Assembly: GCA_949879775.1 (NCBI GenBank)
Contig: CATLBW010000020.1
Span: forward strand, 1 to 33,114
DNA length: 33,114 nucleotides
Origin: an uncultured Lachnospiraceae bacterium
Lineage (GTDB): Bacteria; Bacillota; Clostridia; Lachnospirales; Lachnospiraceae
Direction of reading: 5' to 3'
The notes under the pieces are model-generated. The model saw nothing but the letters and a program-made list of their open reading frames with translations, had not been told where the DNA came from and made no database searches. The position numbers and the translations under genes are program-made. Shown one piece after another: positions 31,109-33,114 of the stretch (its first letter is position 1; each line of letters starts with the position of its first letter).

Positions 31109-31774
31109 ATGGAATCATGTAAAATCAGTAATTTATACACGTTGTCAGAGACAATTGCCGCAGGGCTGTTTGAAGGGCTTGCTTATCCCTGGGAGGCGCT
31201 CCCCAAAATCAGCAGTTTTATCTGTGTGCTGGGCAAATCGCTTGATTCTGAGAAATTCGAGCAGAGGGGGGAAAACGTCTGGGTTGCCAGGAATGCGAAA
31301 GTTGCCCCTACAGCGAATATCAATGGTCCCGCTATCATTGACGAGGAGGCTGAAATCCGCCATTGCGCGTTTATCCGCGGCAATGCCATTGTAGGGAAAG
31401 GGGCTGTGGTTGGCAACTCCACGGAGCTGAAAAACGTCGTGTTGTTCAACAAAGTCCAGGTGCCGCATTATAACTATGTGGGGGACGCCATTTTAGGGTA
31501 TAAGGCGCACATGGGCGCTGGCTCCATCACCTCGAATGTCAAGTCGGACAAAACATTGGTTGTGGTGAAGGACGGTAAGGAGGAGATCGCCACTGGTTTA
31601 AAGAAATTTGGAGCCATGCTAGGGGATGAGGTAGAAGTAGGCTGCAACAGCGTATTGAACCCTGGCAGCGTCATTGGCAGGCACAGCAACATTTATCCAT
31701 TGTCGATGGTCCGCGGCGTGGTGCCGGCAAATTCTATTTATAAAAATAAGAATGAGATTGTCGAAAAACAATAA
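31109..31774 (+). CDS. Left-handed beta-helix (hexapeptide-repeat) transferase, GlmU C-terminal-like
   Basis: ATG at 31109 follows AAAGGAAGAGAAG and gives 221 residues. From about residue 60, hexapeptide repeats of the [LIV]-G-x4 type build a left-handed beta-helix (VAPTANINGPAIIDEEAEI, then GNAIVGKGAVVGNSTELKN and LGDEVEVGCNSVLNPGSVIG). The arrangement KNVVLFNKVQVPHYNYVGDA resembles the acetyltransferase half of GlmU and the UDP-GlcNAc pyrophosphorylase-related proteins common in Clostridia. The N-terminal nucleotidyltransferase half is absent. It may acetylate a sugar nucleotide using acetyl-CoA. The exact substrate is unknown. Confidence 0.85.
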   Translation: MESCKISNLYTLSETIAAGLFEGLAYPWEALPKISSFICVLGKSLDSEKFEQRGENVWVARNAKVAPTANINGPAIIDEEAEIRHCAFIRGNAIVGKGAVVGNSTELKNVVLFNKVQVPHYNYVGDAILGYKAHMGAGSITSNVKSDKTLVVVKDGKEEIATGLKKFGAMLGDEVEVGCNSVLNPGSVIGRHSNIYPLSMVRGVVPANSIYKNKNEIVEKQ

Positions 31775-31780
31775 TAAAGG

Positions 31781-31840
31781 TTGACAAAAATAATCACATG
31801 TACTATTGTATTACAAGAGTAATACAGTAGGCATGTGATT
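31781..31840 (+). promoter_or_regulatory. Promoter with nested dyads controlling the ABC exporter operon
   Basis: A perfect -35 box TTGACA (31781-31786) and -10 box TATTGT (31804-31809) have a 17-bp spacer. GTATTAC-aaga-GTAATAC (31808-31825) overlaps the -10 box and start region. An outer dyad AATCACATG (31792-31800) and CATGTGATT (31832-31840) surrounds it, followed by a T run. The inner dyad resembles operators of GntR/YtrA-type repressors of ABC operons; no such gene is visible in the window. Confidence 0.75.
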
Positions 31841-31873
31841 TTTGCGCATAGGAAGACAAAAGGAGAGAGAGTT

Positions 31874-32575
31874 ATGCTGGAGATTCAGGAATTGACAAAA
31901 AAGTATGGCGGGTATCTGGCCGTAGACCATGTAAGTTTTACGGTGCCGACCGGGCAGGTGGGCATCCTCTTAGGGCCTAACGGCGCCGGCAAATCAACGA
32001 TTATTAAGAGTATAGCAGGGCTTTTGCGTTATCAGGGCGGTGTGGGCATTGAACAAATGCCTGCAAGGTCTTTGGAGGCAAAGCGGATATTCGGCTATGT
32101 CCCGGAGGTCCCGGCAATGTTTGACGCCCTGACAGTGCGTGAGCATATCGAATATGTCAGGCGTGCTTATGACTCTAAGATTACGGAAGAGGAAGTGAAT
32201 CGGCTCCTAAGCCGTTTTGAGCTGGATGACAAGCAGGGGAGGCTGGGGCGTGAGCTGTCCAAAGGGATGATGCAGAAGGTCAGCATTTGCTGCGCCCTTG
32301 CCATTAAGCCGAAAGTAATCCTTTTGGATGAGCCGATGGTTGGCTTGGACCCTGCCGCCATCAAAGAATTGAAGGAAGTGGTTTTGGAATTGAAGGGGCA
32401 GGGGGTCACCGTGCTGATCAGCACGCATATGCTGGAAATGGTGAAAGACCTCTGGGACCTTGTGTTTATCATGCAGAAAGGCAAAATCATAGGGACATTT
32501 GACCGCAAGCAGCAGAAGGATGCAGACATTGAAGAACTGTTCTTCCAGATTACGGGAGGTGGTGATGCGCAATGA
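31874..32575 (+). CDS. ABC transporter ATP-binding protein
   Basis: The frame opens at 31835, but AGGAGAGAGAGTT places the start at ATG 31874 (233 residues). Walker A is GPNGAGKST at 34-42, the signature region reads LSKGMMQKVSI, Walker B is VILLDEPMVGLDP, and the H-loop is ISTHMLE. This is a complete ATPase of the exporter type that pairs with an ABC-2-like or ABC_export permease. The downstream permease start overlaps the stop codon (ATGA), showing translational coupling. The substrate cannot be predicted. Expression is probably controlled at the dyad-containing promoter upstream. Confidence 0.95.
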   Translation: MLEIQELTKKYGGYLAVDHVSFTVPTGQVGILLGPNGAGKSTIIKSIAGLLRYQGGVGIEQMPARSLEAKRIFGYVPEVPAMFDALTVREHIEYVRRAYDSKITEEEVNRLLSRFELDDKQGRLGRELSKGMMQKVSICCALAIKPKVILLDEPMVGLDPAAIKELKEVVLELKGQGVTVLISTHMLEMVKDLWDLVFIMQKGKIIGTFDRKQQKDADIEELFFQITGGGDAQ

Positions 32576-33114
32576 GAGGGCTGGTTTACCTATATAAACG
32601 GACAATCATCAATAGTGTCAAGCGTGCGCTGAAACGCCCTGCCACTTACATTTGGCTGGTGTTTGCTTTGGCATATTTGCTCATGATGGGGTTTGGTTTT
32701 GGGACGATGATAGAGGAAGGGGATTTTGGCAAGCCGGAAAATATCGTGGCAATCCTGTCCATTATTATTTTTGCTATGATTCCTGGCAATATTATCAGCT
32801 ATTCCCGGAGGAGGGGGCTATTGTTCCGGCCAAGCGAGGTGCATTTTGTGTTCTCCTCGCCGGTCAGCCCGAAAATGGTGCTGATGTTTGAGGGCGTCAA
32901 GTCGTTTGCCGGGAACCTGGTGATTGGGGTCCTTATTGTTGTCTGCGGGGGGCTGTGGTTCCATATCCCTGCGTGGCAGCTAATGGTTTATTTTTTGTTC
33001 TTTGTGGTATTTGAGAGCATTCTGGAGGCGTCGATTATCATCTTCTGTTTTGGCAATGAGTATTTCGGGGAGAAGTTCTTTAAACGCCTGCCGGTTGTGA
33101 TGTACCTTTTTATG
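32572..33114 (+). CDS. ABC exporter permease (ABC_export-like), 3'-truncated by the window edge
   Basis: ATG at 32572 overlaps the ATPase stop (ATGA), and the frame is open to the last base, giving 181 visible residues. It starts MRGLVYLYKRTIINSVKRAL. Hydrophobic segments follow at about 27-46 (IWLVFALAYLLMMGFGFG), 60-75 (AILSIIIFAMIPGNI), 110-130 and 135-160. The segment VHFVFSSPVSPKMVLMFEGVK between helices is the hallmark of the putative ABC exporter family PF16962. It forms the membrane part of the transporter energised by the preceding ATPase. Confidence 0.9.
   Translation, partial: MRGLVYLYKRTIINSVKRALKRPATYIWLVFALAYLLMMGFGFGTMIEEGDFGKPENIVAILSIIIFAMIPGNIISYSRRRGLLFRPSEVHFVFSSPVSPKMVLMFEGVKSFAGNLVIGVLIVVCGGLWFHIPAWQLMVYFLFFVVFESILEASIIIFCFGNEYFGEKFFKRLPVVMYLFM

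Noticed and set aside
1..33114. tRNA or rRNA genes
   Set aside because: No cloverleaf-like sequence with conserved GTTCRA arm or rRNA core motif was noticed; a covariance-model scan could not be run.

Overview
The window looks like a chromosome segment of a Gram-positive Clostridia bacterium, most likely a Lachnospiraceae-type gut Firmicute. Shine-Dalgarno sites are strong and purine-rich, promoters are sigma-A-like, and the housekeeping genes (queH, argH, asd, topB, an HsmA-like protein, an ABC_export-type permease) resemble those of that group. This assignment comes from protein recognition only; no database search was possible.

Layout. (1) 1-1655: the right end of an integrated mobile element. 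It carries a large serine recombinase, cut by the window edge, and ends about 90 bp after that gene inside the Walker A codons of an ABC-transporter ATPase gene. Only the first 45 or so codons of that ATPase survive, on the minus strand. (2) 1800-3070: small genes, several hairpins and a minus-strand XRE repressor. (3) 3115-3374: a regulatory region with a 14-bp palindrome, a promoter and an unusual cassette of nested palindromic repeats. (4) 3375-20983: fifteen tightly packed same-strand genes that look like one operon. In order they are a WYL regulator, an HNH-nuclease/membrane fusion, a Cys-cluster protein, a Gly/Ala-rich membrane protein, dynamin-like GTPases 1 and 2, three tandem TerB-like paralogues with different C-terminal beta modules, dynamin-like GTPase 3, a HerA/VirB4-like ATPase, a WHH-type HNH nuclease, its probable immunity protein, and an M15 peptidase. 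(5) 20994-33114: apparently ordinary chromosome. It holds an iron alcohol dehydrogenase behind a palindromic operator, a 35-bp tandem repeat leading into queH, argH, asd, an hsmA-like gene, a membrane/coiled-coil protein with an 11-residue repeat, a DUF234-type ATPase with a degenerate P-loop, topB, a hexapeptide-repeat transferase, and an ABC exporter operon that runs off the window.

The most interesting part is the 3.1-19.6 kb operon. Three dissimilar dynamin-family GTPases, a HerA-type DNA motor, two different HNH-type nucleases, membrane-embedded accessory proteins and three modular TerB-like proteins sit under WYL and XRE regulators. These are hallmarks of a phage-defence or conflict system that combines membrane remodelling with nucleic-acid attack. 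It is reminiscent of dynamin-based defence (LeoA/LeoBC, 'Eleos') but much more elaborate, and I do not recognise it as a named system. The defence role is inferred from gene content and context.
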